Shown here: positions 37,501 through 49,879 of the stretch, piece by piece
Layout: each line of letters opens with the position of its first letter
Position numbering within the stretch: position 1 is the stretch's first letter
From: Schistosoma mansoni
Lineage: Eukaryota > Platyhelminthes > Trematoda > Strigeidida > Schistosomatidae
NCBI RefSeq assembly: GCF_000237925.1
Contig: NC_031496.1
Coordinates: 24,359,510 to 24,423,509 of the forward strand
Direction of reading: 5' to 3'
Length of the DNA: 64,000 nt
Made by a program: the position numbers and the translations under genes
Notes under the pieces: generated by a model
Told to the model about the DNA's origin: nothing
The model's input: only the letters and a program-made list of their open reading frames with translations
Database searches by the model: none

Positions 37501-40500
37501 ATTCTGATTCTCCTGGACGACGCATCTGTGACTCAACTTCATGACGCTCACGTTCAGCGCCTACAATTTAATAATGTAAAATGACTATTTTACTATTTAT
37601 TAAAATGACTAGACTTTTAAGACAATCATCACCAATTTTTTATTGTATCATTGAAAAATACAATTCAATAAGAGTGTTACCAATTAAACGATAACAGAAT
37701 AAAGTTGATGACCAACATACATGTTCGATGTTTACTGTACTCTAATATATGATAGTTATAAGCTACCGAGAAGAAACATCGGACTCTAAAATATTTTGTT
37801 GGTTAGAACTCATCAACAAGGGATACAGATTGAATAACTATCAACATACCTATGCTTGAGACAATGATTGATAGTAGGTCGAGTTTCATGAAGGACATCA
37901 GTCCCATCAAGATTATAAACACATCTTGTTAATGAATACCAATTAGGACAAAAGCCATGTCTATGACATCTTATCGACTGCCTTTACCTACCTAAGCTCT
38001 AAGAAAAGTGCATTCCAATGTTAAATCACTCTTTATTTTCCCTTAAACCTTGAGATTGAAATTGTTTCATATCTGTCTTTCTTCCTGTACTATATCCTTA
38101 TATACAACCTTTCTTTTATATACTGCCACCACTAAATTAATTACTTCTATGGATTCGATGTTTATCTTGTTGTGCTGATGAGATATGGCAACTTGGACCG
38201 ATGCATATGTGTGCCTGATCCTACGTTGTAGCTGACTGACTGAATGTAAAATCACTTGGACTAAATAACATATTGCAACTTCATGAATGAAATTTTATCG
38301 GAATTGAAGATTAAATAACATACTATTGATTATTATTGAATGATCAGTTAGTGTGTACTCGGAAACACTTATACCGTTCTATATTGTTCATTGCCTAGCT
38401 TTTAACGTTTCTTCTATTGTGCTTTTCTGTAATATATATTTTACTTACAAACACAAAACTTAGAAGATAACCGTGTTCTAAGATCAGAATGCCTAATAAT
38501 CACTAAGGTTCTTAAAATCGACAGTTCAAAATGGAAATTTTGCAGGCCAAAATCCTTATAGAACGTTGTTTTTGGTGCTCATTCAATAATTTAAAATCAA
38601 TGATGCTCACACGCGATTATGCCTGTTTCTTCGAAAGTAATTGGTTTTAACTCTAAAATAACTAAACACTTATAGTTGAAAGCGTGAGTCAATTGAAGCT
38701 AGACCACCATGGAAAACCTGGAAACACTGGACGGCCGTTTCGCCCTATTATGGGACCCCTCAGCAGTGCGCATCCACAATCTCGCACTCGCGAGATTCGA
38801 ACCCAGGACCAACCAGTCTCGAGCGAGAGCCCTTAACCGATAAACCACTGAGCTGGCATCCAACGGTGTTAATGTCTAACTTCAACTAATCCATTTATAT
38901 GTTGTTTATGTCCTTTTGTTTGTCTACTACATGTCGTTGTTTAGAGTACAGCTATACTCTACATATAACTCTTTCGGTATATCGATTTTAAACAGTTGCT
39001 TGGTTATATAGATGAAAAAGCATTTGAGAAGTCTTTAGGTTAGACCATTTTTTATGACAAGATCCTGGACATTAGTGATCAAAATTGTATTGGATTTCAT
39101 AGTCAGTTTTATCGAATAATCCAATTGGTTTGATGTAAGTGAATAAAATATACTTTACCTCAAAAAAAACACAACTAAATTACCTTTCATATCGTTAACT
39201 GCCAACTTGTAATTAAAAACTCCTTGTGTATGACTACGGAGAAATGGATTATCTACAGATGTAATTGATTTATTCATTTCTTCCTCTGATAATAATTTGC
39301 CTGCACCACTTGTATCCATACGTATTATACCAGGTGCAAGTGAACTAAATCCAGTTAATCCGCCCATAGCTTGATATGGTGAAGTCTGACCTATTGGTTT
39401 ACCTCTACTATGACGTTCTTCGGCAGTTTCCATCTGATTATAACAAAGTAAGACATAAAGAAATTATAAAAAAAAGCTAGACATTTTAAAATAACTTTTG
39501 CAAATATTTGCTTATCCAGTGCTTAAAGAAGTTTTTCGAATGTCGTTCGCCATTTTTGTGTATGTTAGGATTCACGTACAAAACACATTTAAAGCTTTAA
39601 TGATACATCTTACATATCTGGATGTGTCTCTTGGGACTGTACTAGAAACAGATTGAGTTCTTAAGATACTTAAGCTTTTTTGGTTCTTCTTCATCTTGTA
39701 TCAGACATATATGAAATTAAAGTGTTTGAATGTAAAGTGGTCAGTGAAAGTATAAGAGTTTTCAAGTGTCTTCTATAATATCGATTACTACCTCAACATA
39801 CAACAAGGAGATGCTCTGTATGTATTAACAGCAATCTTCAGTATGATATCACGTGTCGAAATTAGTTTCAAGTTAGAGATTGTTACCTTTCAGCGTACAG
39901 TATTTTTCTGTATAATTGACCGAAGTTAGAGATGTAAAACTGGTGAACTGGAAATGGTAATGATAACTTCAAGGGTATAACAAAATCCTATACTCACTAT
40001 CGTTTTCTTGAGCTGTTCAGAATTACTGGATTCTGCAATAATGAAGTCTATTAAAATGTTCAGTTATTTATTTACTAGAATACCAAATTTGAGAGAACTC
40101 AACTTTCACCATTATATCCATAATCCTGGTGAAGCTTTCATGATTTATGTCTATTTCATAAACGAATCAAAAGAAATAGGGATCAAAATTTCCCAGCTAA
40201 ATTCATGTGTCAGTAAATCATTTGTTCAATTCTTATTAACGCTTAACTTTCATTGGATAATGATAATTGTTTACTTTCCTCTCGAATTGAATGGATGTAA
40301 ATTTGACATACTGTGGTGTGGGCTACTCATATCGACATAAGTAGTATTTATCGTGAGTAAGGAATAGGATATCTGACAACAGAAGATTGAGAAGATCAAA
40401 AAGAGAAGAACAGAAATAGAAAGCAATTAGTGTGGAAATTCAAGAACAATGAAGCCTGAGACAATTAACAAACATTTTTCAAATAGAGTATCAGAGTATA

Positions 40501-43500
40501 GTTTTTGTATTTTACCGAGTAACTTTGTAATTTATGCTATAACACATAGTTGGTTGTCCTCACCTGTGTTCTTAGTCACTACAAAACCTTTATTGTTATT
40601 ATCGGTCTCAAGTGAAGCCGAAATCAGAAGGGGTTTTGTGGAGATTTCAGTATTTTTCGTAGTTGAAATAATGAGTCGATTGAAGCTAGACCACCATGGA
40701 AAACCTGGAAACACTGGACGGCCGTTTCGTCCTACTATGGGCCTCCTCAGCAGTGCGCATCCACGATCCCGCTCTCGCGAGATTCGAACCCAGGACCTAC
40801 CAGTCTCGAGCCAGAGCCCTTAACCAATAGACCACTGAGCCGAAATTATTGTCTTCTTTATAGGTGTCAAAATAGAAATACTAAGCAACACTAAACTAAA
40901 TTAAAATTCAAACTCACAATCATTTCATGTTTATGAAACTCGATACCACAGTCACATCGCATACTTGTTCTGAAACCATTGCAATTGCAATTGGACTTTG
41001 AACAAAAATAAGGTGTTGCCTAAAATTAAATAGAAGGTAACTCGATAAAATATTCTGAAAGAGTAGCTTAATTCAACCACAGAATATCCCTAAAGCAATC
41101 GATGCTTATTTTAAAATTCATATTCAGCTCACTTTATGCTAAAACTAGATCTTGAGACTTAGTAGGAAGCTATCACTGAAAATACAAGGAAAATCCTACT
41201 ACTTCTGTAATTGTTCTTAATATCCTGGTGTTGCATCCGGAGATATGACCTTGAGAATATTAAAGCTGAAATAGTCGTGTATGGAAGGAAATTCAAAGAG
41301 ATGATAATGAACTGTATGCTTTAGTTTTTACAGAAAATTAAGATCTATAATCCTAACTTTCTATCTTCGGTTCGAGTCTCAGTTTAATTCACTCTAAGTA
41401 CCTATATAGTGTTCTTGACACACGTAGAAGACAAATTTGACTAGATAATTACGAACTTGGATACGTGTCAGAAACATAATTTAGAATTTCATTGTTCATG
41501 TTATTCTATAGTGTGCTACATATAGATCTTCCATAGATTTATATGTTTAAAGATAGTTTTTAGCTTACTCTAGCAATTTTCGACGTTTGGTTCTGTGGAT
41601 CGGACATACATTTAGAAAATCACCAAACTGCATCATGAGGCAAGCCCTAACATGGAATCCGGAAGAGAAGAGGAGAAGAGGAAGGCCAAAGAACACATTA
41701 CGTCGGGAAATAGAAGCAGATATGAAAAGGATGAATAACAACTGGAAAGAACTGGAAAGGATTGCCCAGGACAGAGTTGGATGGAGAATGCTGGTGGGCG
41801 GCCTATGCTCCTTCATGAGGGGTAACAGGTGTAAGTAAGTCTGTTTTATTACTATAACACAGGGATCAACTATAAACTGACAAAATTGACAACAGCTATC
41901 ATAAAAGCGAAGTAGAATAGTGAAGTAGAAATTATTTCATTAAGTCTACTTACGTATGGAAGTGTAGTTACGATTACAAAGCTGTTATGATTGTTTGGAA
42001 GAATAAGTGTTTACAATACCAGTTTTAGGTTTATGCTCCCGGCACTTTTCTCTTTGATATTACTGATGATATGGTAAGTTCAACATCAAGGATAATATAT
42101 TTTGTAGTCGCTATACGTGATCGGTTTCAAAGAGATACATAATTTGTATGCCTAAGTAAAGACCACTTCATTCCATTGTTTACAATTTTTGAGTAGTATA
42201 TGAAAAATTATAACAGGTTGCTATTTCTCCAGAACCACACAAATGGACTAATATAAGATATTTTAGTATGGTTATTTTTTTGGAAGACGAATAACCTCAT
42301 AAGACCTCATAAGAATTAAGTTAATGTTGTTAGATCAGTGGACTCTAGTATGATTCTCGTAAATCAAATAGATGTTGATTTCAGTAACATCACTAAATTC
42401 TTCAACATGACAATGAAATATTCCCTAACAGAAAGATAACTATCGTAGTTTGAATCACGAACTGACCTTAGTTAGACCACCTTTGTAAACCATGAAGCAC
42501 TGAATAGCTGTTTCGTCCTAGTGTGGGACTCCTCAGCAGTGTACACCCACGACCCCGTCGCAGAACATTGAACCCACGATCCTCAGTATCAGTAGACAAT
42601 TGAGCCGCCGTCCAACGGCGAAAAATTGGACGCAATAATTAATCATTTTAACCAGAATGATATCAATCTCTAGTTTGACTTCATTTATCCCATAGTGATA
42701 GGCCTTGATCAAAAAGTGATCAATCATTGTTTATTAAAACTTTACCGAATATTATTATGGTAGATTTTTATCACAGAATCATACAAAATATGATTTTACC
42801 AATTCACCTATTTATAATTATGATTACCATAAGAGTAAATCGACTAAAAACAGTGGTGGCTTAAAAAGGAAACTTATTTAATGGAAAGTCTATATTAGAA
42901 AATTTGTAACATCAGTCAAACAGTAAACATCATTGGAAATAACTTCATCAGTCTTTAAAATAACTTCGTATAACTTTTAATTCATACGTTTGTACTATTT
43001 GTTTGCACGCGTATACTGTAAGCCGTGCTTCGCTAATCGTTCACCTCGATAACCGTTATAATACCAATCTTAACGGTGTGTAAAGTCAGAAAGCAAAGGG
43101 TAGCGGCAACTACAGTATTATTGACTAATGACGCAGGCCAGAAAGTTATAGGCATATGAGCAAATATCAGCAAGTGAAGCATAAATGACACACATTGGAG
43201 ATGGCGGGTAAGCCAACTCGTTTTAATCAAGCGTTAGTCAATATTTATAGTCAGACAAGAATAAATAGGATAAAAAGGGTACACACACCTACGCTCATAT
43301 GAAAATGGTCAGGGTCAATAAGTGAATAATGAACAAGGTAAAAACATGACTCATGATGGATAGGTGAATTGACTTGTCCAGAAGTAAGAATAAGGTATAT
43401 GGGCTCAACATAACAACCGATACTACAATACTACACACAGGATGCTTATATTATTTTAAATATATATATTTCACAAATCATTGAGTTCTTAAAAGAATTA

Positions 43501-46500
43501 CCCAGTATTTACAATATTTCATCCTGCAGATGGTAAGACACTCTACACTGCTTACATGAAAACAGTGCCTCTTTAGCAATAATAATATTAAACGCAGAAA
43601 CATTTGTACTCTGAAGCTATTTTTCTACGTTGTATGCTCACAAATAATGAGGATTACTCTAATAGTCTATAAATTCTTTAGAAAGAAGTCTAGGGCTATT
43701 TCTTGCTAGCTTGCTATTTATAACCAATAAAAGTTTGTAAAACTAACCACATTGTGATCGGTTGCATAATGTTTACAATGACATCGTGCAACTTGACTTC
43801 CAAATTTTGGCATCACATGAAAACTCAAACATCTACAATGTTTACATGGTAACTGTATGGGACATTGTGTAGGTATTATCTCGAAATCTGTCTTATGTTG
43901 TATAAGGCTATGAAAAAAAGAGAAAAAAAGAATGGATACAAAGTTCATAACATAAACTGAGTCAAACTGTATGCATTTATGATACGACCTGTAGTTCACA
44001 AAACAAATGTAGAAGTAAAGAATTAACCCAGTGGTGCGCGTTCTAAAAAGAGCAGTGATTTAGTACTTGTTAAAAATTACCTTTGCTTTTGTGTATTTAT
44101 TGCATCAAAAGCATATTCCATCGACTGTCACTTGAATTATTGTGGTTAGGGTTTGAATTTTTTTCAAACTCGTATTGTGGTACTCTTTTTTAGATGATTC
44201 TTATACTAGTAATTACTCTATGTATTTCTGTCAATTTTTCCCCTTTTAATCTGTTTATAATGGTCGATCATACCTATAAATGTGAACAATTAAATTGTTT
44301 CTTACCTAGGAATGAGGGAATGCAATGTCATGAGTGAAAAACGTGGTTCCGCAAATAAATGATGATCGAAGCATAACTCACATTAGCTTTGTACATTTTG
44401 TTGTTTGAGTAAGACATTACTAATCCAGGGGGCAATGAGCCTTTTGGAGTCGGCCAGCAAGAAAGCTTCTGGTGGCTGCACTGATAACATCAGTACTGAT
44501 AGCAAAGAATGTTTCAGTGTAGTATGTGCTGCTACTGGACGAGCCAAGCGCCAGACTACAAAACATGGAAAAGCCAAGTCTCTTAAATAACAAACAAAGG
44601 GTGAAATACCACTAGATATTGGTGGTCGCCATTCTATAGTAGTACCTGAAGATTCAGATAAAACCATCACCATCCCAAGTAGTCCTGATGTGACTGTCTT
44701 GAGTGACAGGGAGCGGACAATATTACGGAAACGAAGAAGAGAAAGGAAATAGCCACAGACAGCACCTATTTGAATTACAAGTCTTAGGTAGACTCACACT
44801 CTGAGTCACACAGGACGCTGCAAAAGTCCCCAAGTAAGATAACTTAACCCTAGATTGACTGGAAAAAGCCTAATTTAATCGAATATTGTTGCGGGTAATT
44901 CGCTAAAAGCAAACGATTCCGATCTAAAAACTAGACACATATGATTTGGAAAAGGCCTGAGCACTTATTCGTAGCATCTTACTGGATAACGCCGCATTTC
45001 ACATGAAAAAAAATGATGGGAATTGATAAGAGAACCGACAAAAATGTTGAACTCCGAACATTTAGACTCCTTAAGGTAATCCTAGGGTTAGGGAAACAAC
45101 GATAACACCTACATTCAAGATCTGACATGTCTCTATGAGATAGAATAAGAAGAAAGGCTGTACTACCTGAACTATAAACGCCTGGACAAAATGGAGAAAA
45201 GATCTCCGCTTAGTGGGTTTTTGAGTAGTCAAGTTTTGGAAGCGAATGTTATCAAAGCCTGTACAGACAGATCGTTCCTTTTAGGAGTTTTATTTGAAAA
45301 TGTTCATATTCTAGGAAATCAATTCCATGAACTAAAGGTATTAGTAGACGGATTAAAGTCACTCATCGTAGCCGTAACCAAAACTTGACTAGTCCATGAC
45401 TTTGACGTCACTCTAGAATTGTCGGGACACAATTACCTGAGAAGTGCTAAGAACAGATACAGGAAAAGGATGGAATTCGTATATACACAGCCAATCATAT
45501 AAATATTCGTTCCTTTGTTTGTGAATTACATGATAGTGGAACATGTGAAGTTACTAGCTGTGAACTCACTCTTGAAGGTTGTACATTTATATTCGGTGCA
45601 ATCTACGGTAGCCAAATCTGCTTAGCTGACAAAGAAATGTTCAGGGTATTATAGCCGACTTTCGTGAGGCCGTATTAGGAATATAGGATTCAAGCAGCGA
45701 GTCCTTGTTTCAAGTATGAGGCGGATATTCTCGGACGAGCCCAACGACGAGGGGCCAAAATGGTGAAAGTTCTCGTTAACCTATCTTGTGAAGGAAGACT
45801 GAGGTGCCTCAACTTATTTCCGTTATCTTACCGCAGATTATGGGGTGATCTAATATTGGACTATCGTATAGTAAATAATGACCTTGGTATTAATATTTAT
45901 AATCTCTTTCTTCCGTTTAGGACTGATCATTTGAGAGGACATTCGAAGAAAGTTTAGAAACATAGACCAAATTGTCTATGTCTGGAGTTTCATTTTTCGC
46001 ACCGAGTAGTGAACTACTGGGATTATCTACTCAAACATGCAATATCAGCACTTTCTGTTGGTATATTCAAAATGAGACTGGACCTTCACAGTGTTACGAA
46101 TTGTAAGGGTAAATATAAATCGGTTGATCTCTATCCTTACTACTGAAGACAGATGTGTTGGGTTTCGAAGAAGGGGTTGGTTAATTTAAATACTCGGTGT
46201 TCAGCCGTTTCGCCTATTGAAACTTAGCGGACCAGGTAGCATAACTAACGCTCCATAAAACGTGCTGATGATAATTCAGAAAAGTGATTGGCGAATTAGT
46301 ATTTAGTGTTGGTAAGGAAGAACAAAAATACAGCAATTAACAACAGCCAAACAAGAAGAAAGTAAAGGCAGAAGCTGAATACACTGAAGCAGTCGATCAA
46401 GTGAAGAGGAGTATTGGAGCCGACAGGCAGAAATATGTGGGAGAACTAGCGAGGACGGCGGAAAAAGCTGCAAGAGAAGGGAATATGAAACAACTATATG

Positions 46501-48042
46501 ATACAACGAAGAAATTGGCAGGGAGATATAGTAAACTGAAGAGACCCGTCAAGGACAAAGAGGGAAAGACAATCACGGAGATTCAAGAGCCGTGGAAAAG
46601 ATGAGTAGAATACTTCGGGGAACTGCTGAGTAGACCAGCCCCATTGAATCCACGGGACATCGAAGCAGCGCACACAGACCTACCTATAGATGCCACTCCA
46701 CAAACGATCGAAGAAATCAGGATGACGATCAGACAAATCAATAATGGGAAAGTATCAGGATCTGACAATATACCAGCCGAAACACTGATGTCAGACATGA
46801 AGGTAATTGAAAACATGCTCCACGTCCTATTCAAGATGATTTGGGAGGGAGAACAAGTGCCAATGAACTGAAAAGAAGAGTACCTCACCGAGATACCAAA
46901 GAAAGGAGATCTGAGCAAATGTGAGAACTAAATTGGAGTTACACTCCTGTCAGTATCAGGAAAAGTTTTCAACGGTGTTGCCCAACTTTGAGGTCTACAG
47001 GTCGGATTCCATATGGGTTGGTCGTGCACAGACCAAATTGCGAAACTACGGATCATCGTTGAACAATCATTTGAATGGAACTCGTCACTATACCTCAACT
47101 TCCTTGATTAAGAGAAGGCGTTCGACAGTGTAGACAGAACATTATAAACAGTTGCATACGCAAGATACTGAATGTTCATTAGCCAGGTATCATCAGCAAC
47201 AACCAGGTTCCATCTCAAGAGGAAATCAGGAAAAGGTGTTGAAGGTGGATAGGACATGCACAACGAAAACCACCAAACTACATCACGAGGCGAGCCCTAA
47301 CTTGGAATCCTGAAGGGCGGAGCAAAAGAGGAAGGCCGAAGAACTCACTGCGTCGAGAATTGGAAGCAGACATGAAAAGGATGAATAGCAAGTGGAAGGA
47401 ACTTAACAAAATTGCCCAGGACAGGGTTGGATGGAGATCGCTGGTGGGTAGCCTTTGTTTCTCTACGAGGAGTAACAAATTTAAGTAAATAAGTGAATAA
47501 ATATTGTTATGTCTTCTCATTATAGTAGCATACATACCACTAAAATTGCGGCGAGACTATAATTATAATTATAGTCTCACCAAAATTGCTTAGCAGTGTA
47601 AGTCATGGAAGGATAAAAAACTGTGTGAATTTTGTCTGATAGAAACAGTGAATGTAAATTTAATAACAAAAAATTAAACAGGTTAACCTAAATCTGTCCA
47701 AAAGTTTTATGATACATTACCGGTGTTGGCAAAAGCATTCACTTTGTGGGCCGGCAAGTATGCAATCCACTCCATTTGGATTCATCCACGACACGAAAAT
47801 TCTATTTTGCCGTCTCTTAACTCAATACAATTAATCAGTTTTGTATACCATTGGTAAGTATTTGTTCTTGTAAGCTTCATATTGCTTGGGTGTAAAAGGT
47901 TTTCCATCATCATCTTCGCCCACAATTCTGCTCTAGATTATAAATGACATCGTATAAAAAGCTACCGTCTGTACTCCTCATACGCATCGATAGATTTAAG
48001 ATCTTCGCTATCAACTTTAATGGGACTTCCTCCAGGATTCAT
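34526..48042 (-). CDS. FAM221A: FAM221A-like cysteine-rich protein, complete, 8 exons
   Basis: The exons in coding order are 48042-47966, 47927-47849, 47815-47721, 43907-43748, 41019-40918, 39433-39184, 37560-37469 and 34573-34526. They join to 903 nt, 300 residues plus stop; the human protein is close to that length. Family blocks in order: [53 protein letters not shown], Cys/His clusters ([35 protein letters not shown]), [20 protein letters not shown] and SVDNPFL. The spaced Cys/His pairs suggest metal binding (inference). The molecular function of the family is not established. The start ATG is the first after an in-frame TAG. Introns 1 and 2 are only 38 and 33 nt; the later ones are 1.5-3.9 kb. 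Confidence 0.95.
34636..34815 (-). repeat. HH-1 element in FAM221A last intron, sense to that gene
   Basis: Minus-strand tRNA-like head (GGTTCGAGTCCC) and hammerhead core (CTGACGA, CGAAA, ATC at the cleavage site). Stem I pairing looks weakened. It lies 63 bp 5' of the terminal exon on the genomic map, so it is inside the FAM221A intron and in the transcribed sense. Confidence 0.75.
34884..35072 (+). repeat. HH-2 element in FAM221A last intron, antisense
   Basis: B-box-like GGGTTCGAATCTCG, a hammerhead region and the tail (GACTCATGATCTCAACTAT) on the plus strand. The box reads GTGAGGAG instead of CTGAGGAG, and CGTAA replaces CGAAA, so the core is damaged. Confidence 0.75.
35385..35545 (-). 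repeat. Degenerate HH-1 element
   Basis: It keeps the pattern of the family (tail, stem II region, cut-down tRNA-like head with CACT-AGCT near 35515) but with many changes. It is recognisable only by comparison with the better copies. Confidence 0.5.
35640..36110 (+). mobile_element. LINE C RT C-terminal fragment
   Basis: It encodes a broken series of blocks: [20 protein letters not shown], then [20 protein letters not shown] and [20 protein letters not shown]. These follow the order of schistosome endonuclease/RT C-termini that end in RLRWLGHVLRMP. Stops and frame changes are present. Confidence 0.7.
37600..39180. other. FAM221A intron 6
   Basis: Between exons 37469-37560 and 39184-39433. 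It contains a LINE C 3' end (38035-38255) and an HH-2 element (38668-38895). No further exon is needed, because the flanking exons join in phase 1. Confidence 0.7.
38668..38895 (-). repeat. HH-2 element in a FAM221A intron
   Basis: Near-complete minus-strand element, sense to FAM221A. Its box reads CTGAGGGG, so one core A of CUGANGA is lost and activity is not expected. Confidence 0.8.
40626..40842 (-). ncRNA. HH-2 element with hammerhead, sense in FAM221A intron
   Basis: The minus strand carries the tRNA-like head (GGTTCGAATCTCGCGAG), CTGAGGAG at 40750-40743, CGAAA near 40728-40724 and GTC at 40719-40717. Stem I is GCACTG/CAGTGT. One pair of stem II is mismatched. It lies in the intron 39434-40917 in the transcribed sense of FAM221A. 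Confidence 0.75.
41577..41842 (+). mobile_element. LINE A 3' fragment
   Basis: It encodes [60 protein letters not shown] and [10 protein letters not shown], then GTAAGTAAG. It is one of the best-preserved 3' ends in the window. Confidence 0.85.
42455..42620 (-). repeat. HH-2 element, degenerate
   Basis: It keeps the tail, the ribozyme region (GGGACTCCTCAGCAGTG in plus) and part of the tRNA-like head, with family ending CCGTCCAACGG. The GAAA box region is preserved (TTTCGTCC in plus). Confidence 0.65.
43017..43427 (-). mobile_element. Solo LTR, about 411 bp, with 4-bp target duplication
   Basis: The plus-strand ends are TGTAAGCC and GATACTACA, flanked by ATAC on both sides (43013-43016 and 43428-43431). 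Its 3' part matches the LTR at about 52425-52930 over roughly 150 bp, and its 5' part matches 1740-2140. It lies in FAM221A intron 41020-43747. Confidence 0.75.
44380..46150 (+). mobile_element. LINE B (CR1-like) with ORF1-like and endonuclease parts, internally deleted
   Basis: 44405-44750 is an ORF1-like basic segment ([27 protein letters not shown], then [20 protein letters not shown] after one stop). About 45470-45750 reads like an ORF2 endonuclease region. It passes straight into the RT C-terminal block [16 protein letters not shown] near 45800, so the RT core is deleted. The 3' UTR ends near 46145. Confidence 0.7.
46303..47490 (+). mobile_element. LINE A with internal deletion
   Basis: The 5' part encodes [20 protein letters not shown] and [20 protein letters not shown], then RT finger motifs ([29 protein letters not shown]). 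An RT fragment follows ([13 protein letters not shown]). From 47205 the 3' C-terminal block follows directly, so most of the RT catalytic core is missing. It ends with AAGTAAATAAGTGAATAAAT. Frame breaks are present. Confidence 0.85.
47816..47848 (-). other. FAM221A intron 2, 33-nt micro-intron
   Basis: It reads GTATAC...TTAAG between codons ATG and AGA (LPM/RRQNRIF). The length is divisible by three, but reading through meets an in-frame TAA. Removal restores the family sequence [13 protein letters not shown]. Confidence 0.9.
47928..47965 (-). other. FAM221A intron 1, 38-nt micro-intron
   Basis: It reads GTAGCT...GCAG on the minus strand and splits an Arg codon (CG/A) to give EYRRIVGEDD, the family motif. 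Reading through would give CGG TAG at once, so splicing is required. Confidence 0.9.
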
Positions 48043-48289
48043 GTTTGTTCCATACTATCATCATAACAACTAAAGTTGATTGACTGATAAAAACAAATCT
48101 ATGAAACCATGGATACATGGTGTATTAGTATAGCTGTTTGATTCACTGGCTCCAATACGTTGGTATTAGAGAACTCAAACTGATCTCTGGAAGCGTTTGA
48201 AGTAAGTAAAGTGATTGCAGATGACTTCAGATTCGGATTTGTGTAATAAGGACATGAAGCCCACTACCTATGTTATTCCTCTTCTAGTA

Positions 48290-49750
48290 TACTTCTGTGA
48301 ATGTCTAGCATTCTCTTTGACGAGTCAGTTACAGGTACAGACATAACTATTTCGAGTAACATGTTCCAGGAATTGATGACTCGGTGTGAAAAGCTATATG
48401 CCATGGGTATTTCGATCGTTCTTGGTTTTCATTCTGAGACATCCCGATGTAGTTGTAAAGAAAAGAGCAGATTCATTAGATCCAAGATCGTTTCTTAGTT
48501 TTCTATAGGTCAAAATCAGATCAACTATTTATCTGCGATAGCACAGAGTAAAAAAGGTTTAGCCTTTTAAGCCTCTCTTTGTATGGTAAACCCCGAAGTT
48601 CTGGAATTTGACGGGTTGCTGCCCTCTGTACTTTTTCAGGATATCGAAGTCACCTTTTAAACAGGGTTTTGTGGTCTGAACGCAGTTTCCGAGCCTAATT
48701 CTTACTAAGGTTGTGTATATCGTAGTGAAATATGTAGTATCTAACTTGGTGAACGTCCATCTTAAAGCCTAGAGAGTTCTAAACTTCTTATCTGCAGCCT
48801 CCTGGCAGTGGGCTGTGGTCTTAAAATCATGACTCATTGTCACCTTAAGATCCTTGTGAGACCGGACCACAGGTATAGGCACTTCCTCTATGTTGTTCCT
48901 ATCTACGTTTGTATCCACAAAGTGCATGTAGAGACACTTCGTCTCGTTGATAAGCATCAGCCACTCTTTAGACCAGCTAATCGAAATATTTGAGTCTATC
49001 AGGAGTGCTCATGCATCTGCGTCTCCTGATATTTATCTCCAGGTTCATACATTATCAGCGTGTAGTAACATTGGGGACTCAACTATACTTGGGAGTTCAT
49101 TTACATACAGTAGAAAAAGTAAAGGACCTAGGACAGACCTTTGTGGTTCTCCACTAAGTACTGGTTTCCAGGTGGAACACTTGGAATTTACTCTCACTTT
49201 CTGTCTACGACCTACCAGGAAGTCTTTAAGTCATTTTAAGAGAAGTCCGGCAATGTTAAGATTTCCCAGCTTCAAGAGCAGACTATTTGTTGCCACCTTA
49301 TCAAATGCTTTGCTGAAGTCTATGTATACAACATCCACTGATTTTCCATTATCTAAAGCCTTTGTCCATTGCTCCCTTGCTATAAGGAGGTGTGTTTTGC
49401 AAGATAAACATTTTCTGAAGCCACGCTGTTCAGTATTTAATGAGTTGTTGGTTTTCACAAATGTCATTACGTTCTTTTTGACTATTCATCACAGTATTTT
49501 AACTACGGTACTGGTGGGGTTGACAGATCTGTAGTTTGATGGAAGTTGTCTTCATCCTGTTTTGTGTATTGCAGTCACGTTTTTATCCTTCCAGTCCGTA
49601 AGTAACACACTCCGATCAATTGACATATTAAATATTACTGTTATTGGGGCTGTAATATATTGTCCAATTTGTCTCGGGATTTTGTAGTGTAGTGAAACCA
49701 GGTCTTGTCGAATTTTCCCTGTCTAAGGTGCTATGATGCCTTAAGTACTT
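48290..49750 (-). mobile_element. LINE B (CR1-like) reverse transcriptase fragment
   Basis: The minus strand encodes NSLNTEQRGFRKCLSCKTHL, DVVYIDFSKAFDKVATNSLL (RT block A), then blocks like VLGPLLFLLYVNELP, ISISWSKEWLMLINETKCLY and VRSHKDLKVTMSHDFKTTAH. Several frame changes and stops are present. The YADD-equivalent reads HADN. Confidence 0.85.
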
Positions 49751-49879
49751 TGACTTGATCAAAGTCTATGGAGAGCGGGCAGTTTGTTGACTTTCCATTT
49801 CGGTCTAGTTCTTAGTCTAGAAGAGGATTAATTTGCCGTGGCCTATGCTTTGTCCAAGCTGAAAAGGCCACACGTATTT

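Noticed and set aside
40008-40340. 110-codon plus-strand open frame
   Set aside because: Located in a FAM221A intron with no recognisable family, no splice context and hydrophobic AT-rich composition; probably chance.
48947-49534. 195-codon plus-strand open frame
   Set aside because: It is the antisense of a LINE B reverse transcriptase whose minus-strand frames show RT blocks.
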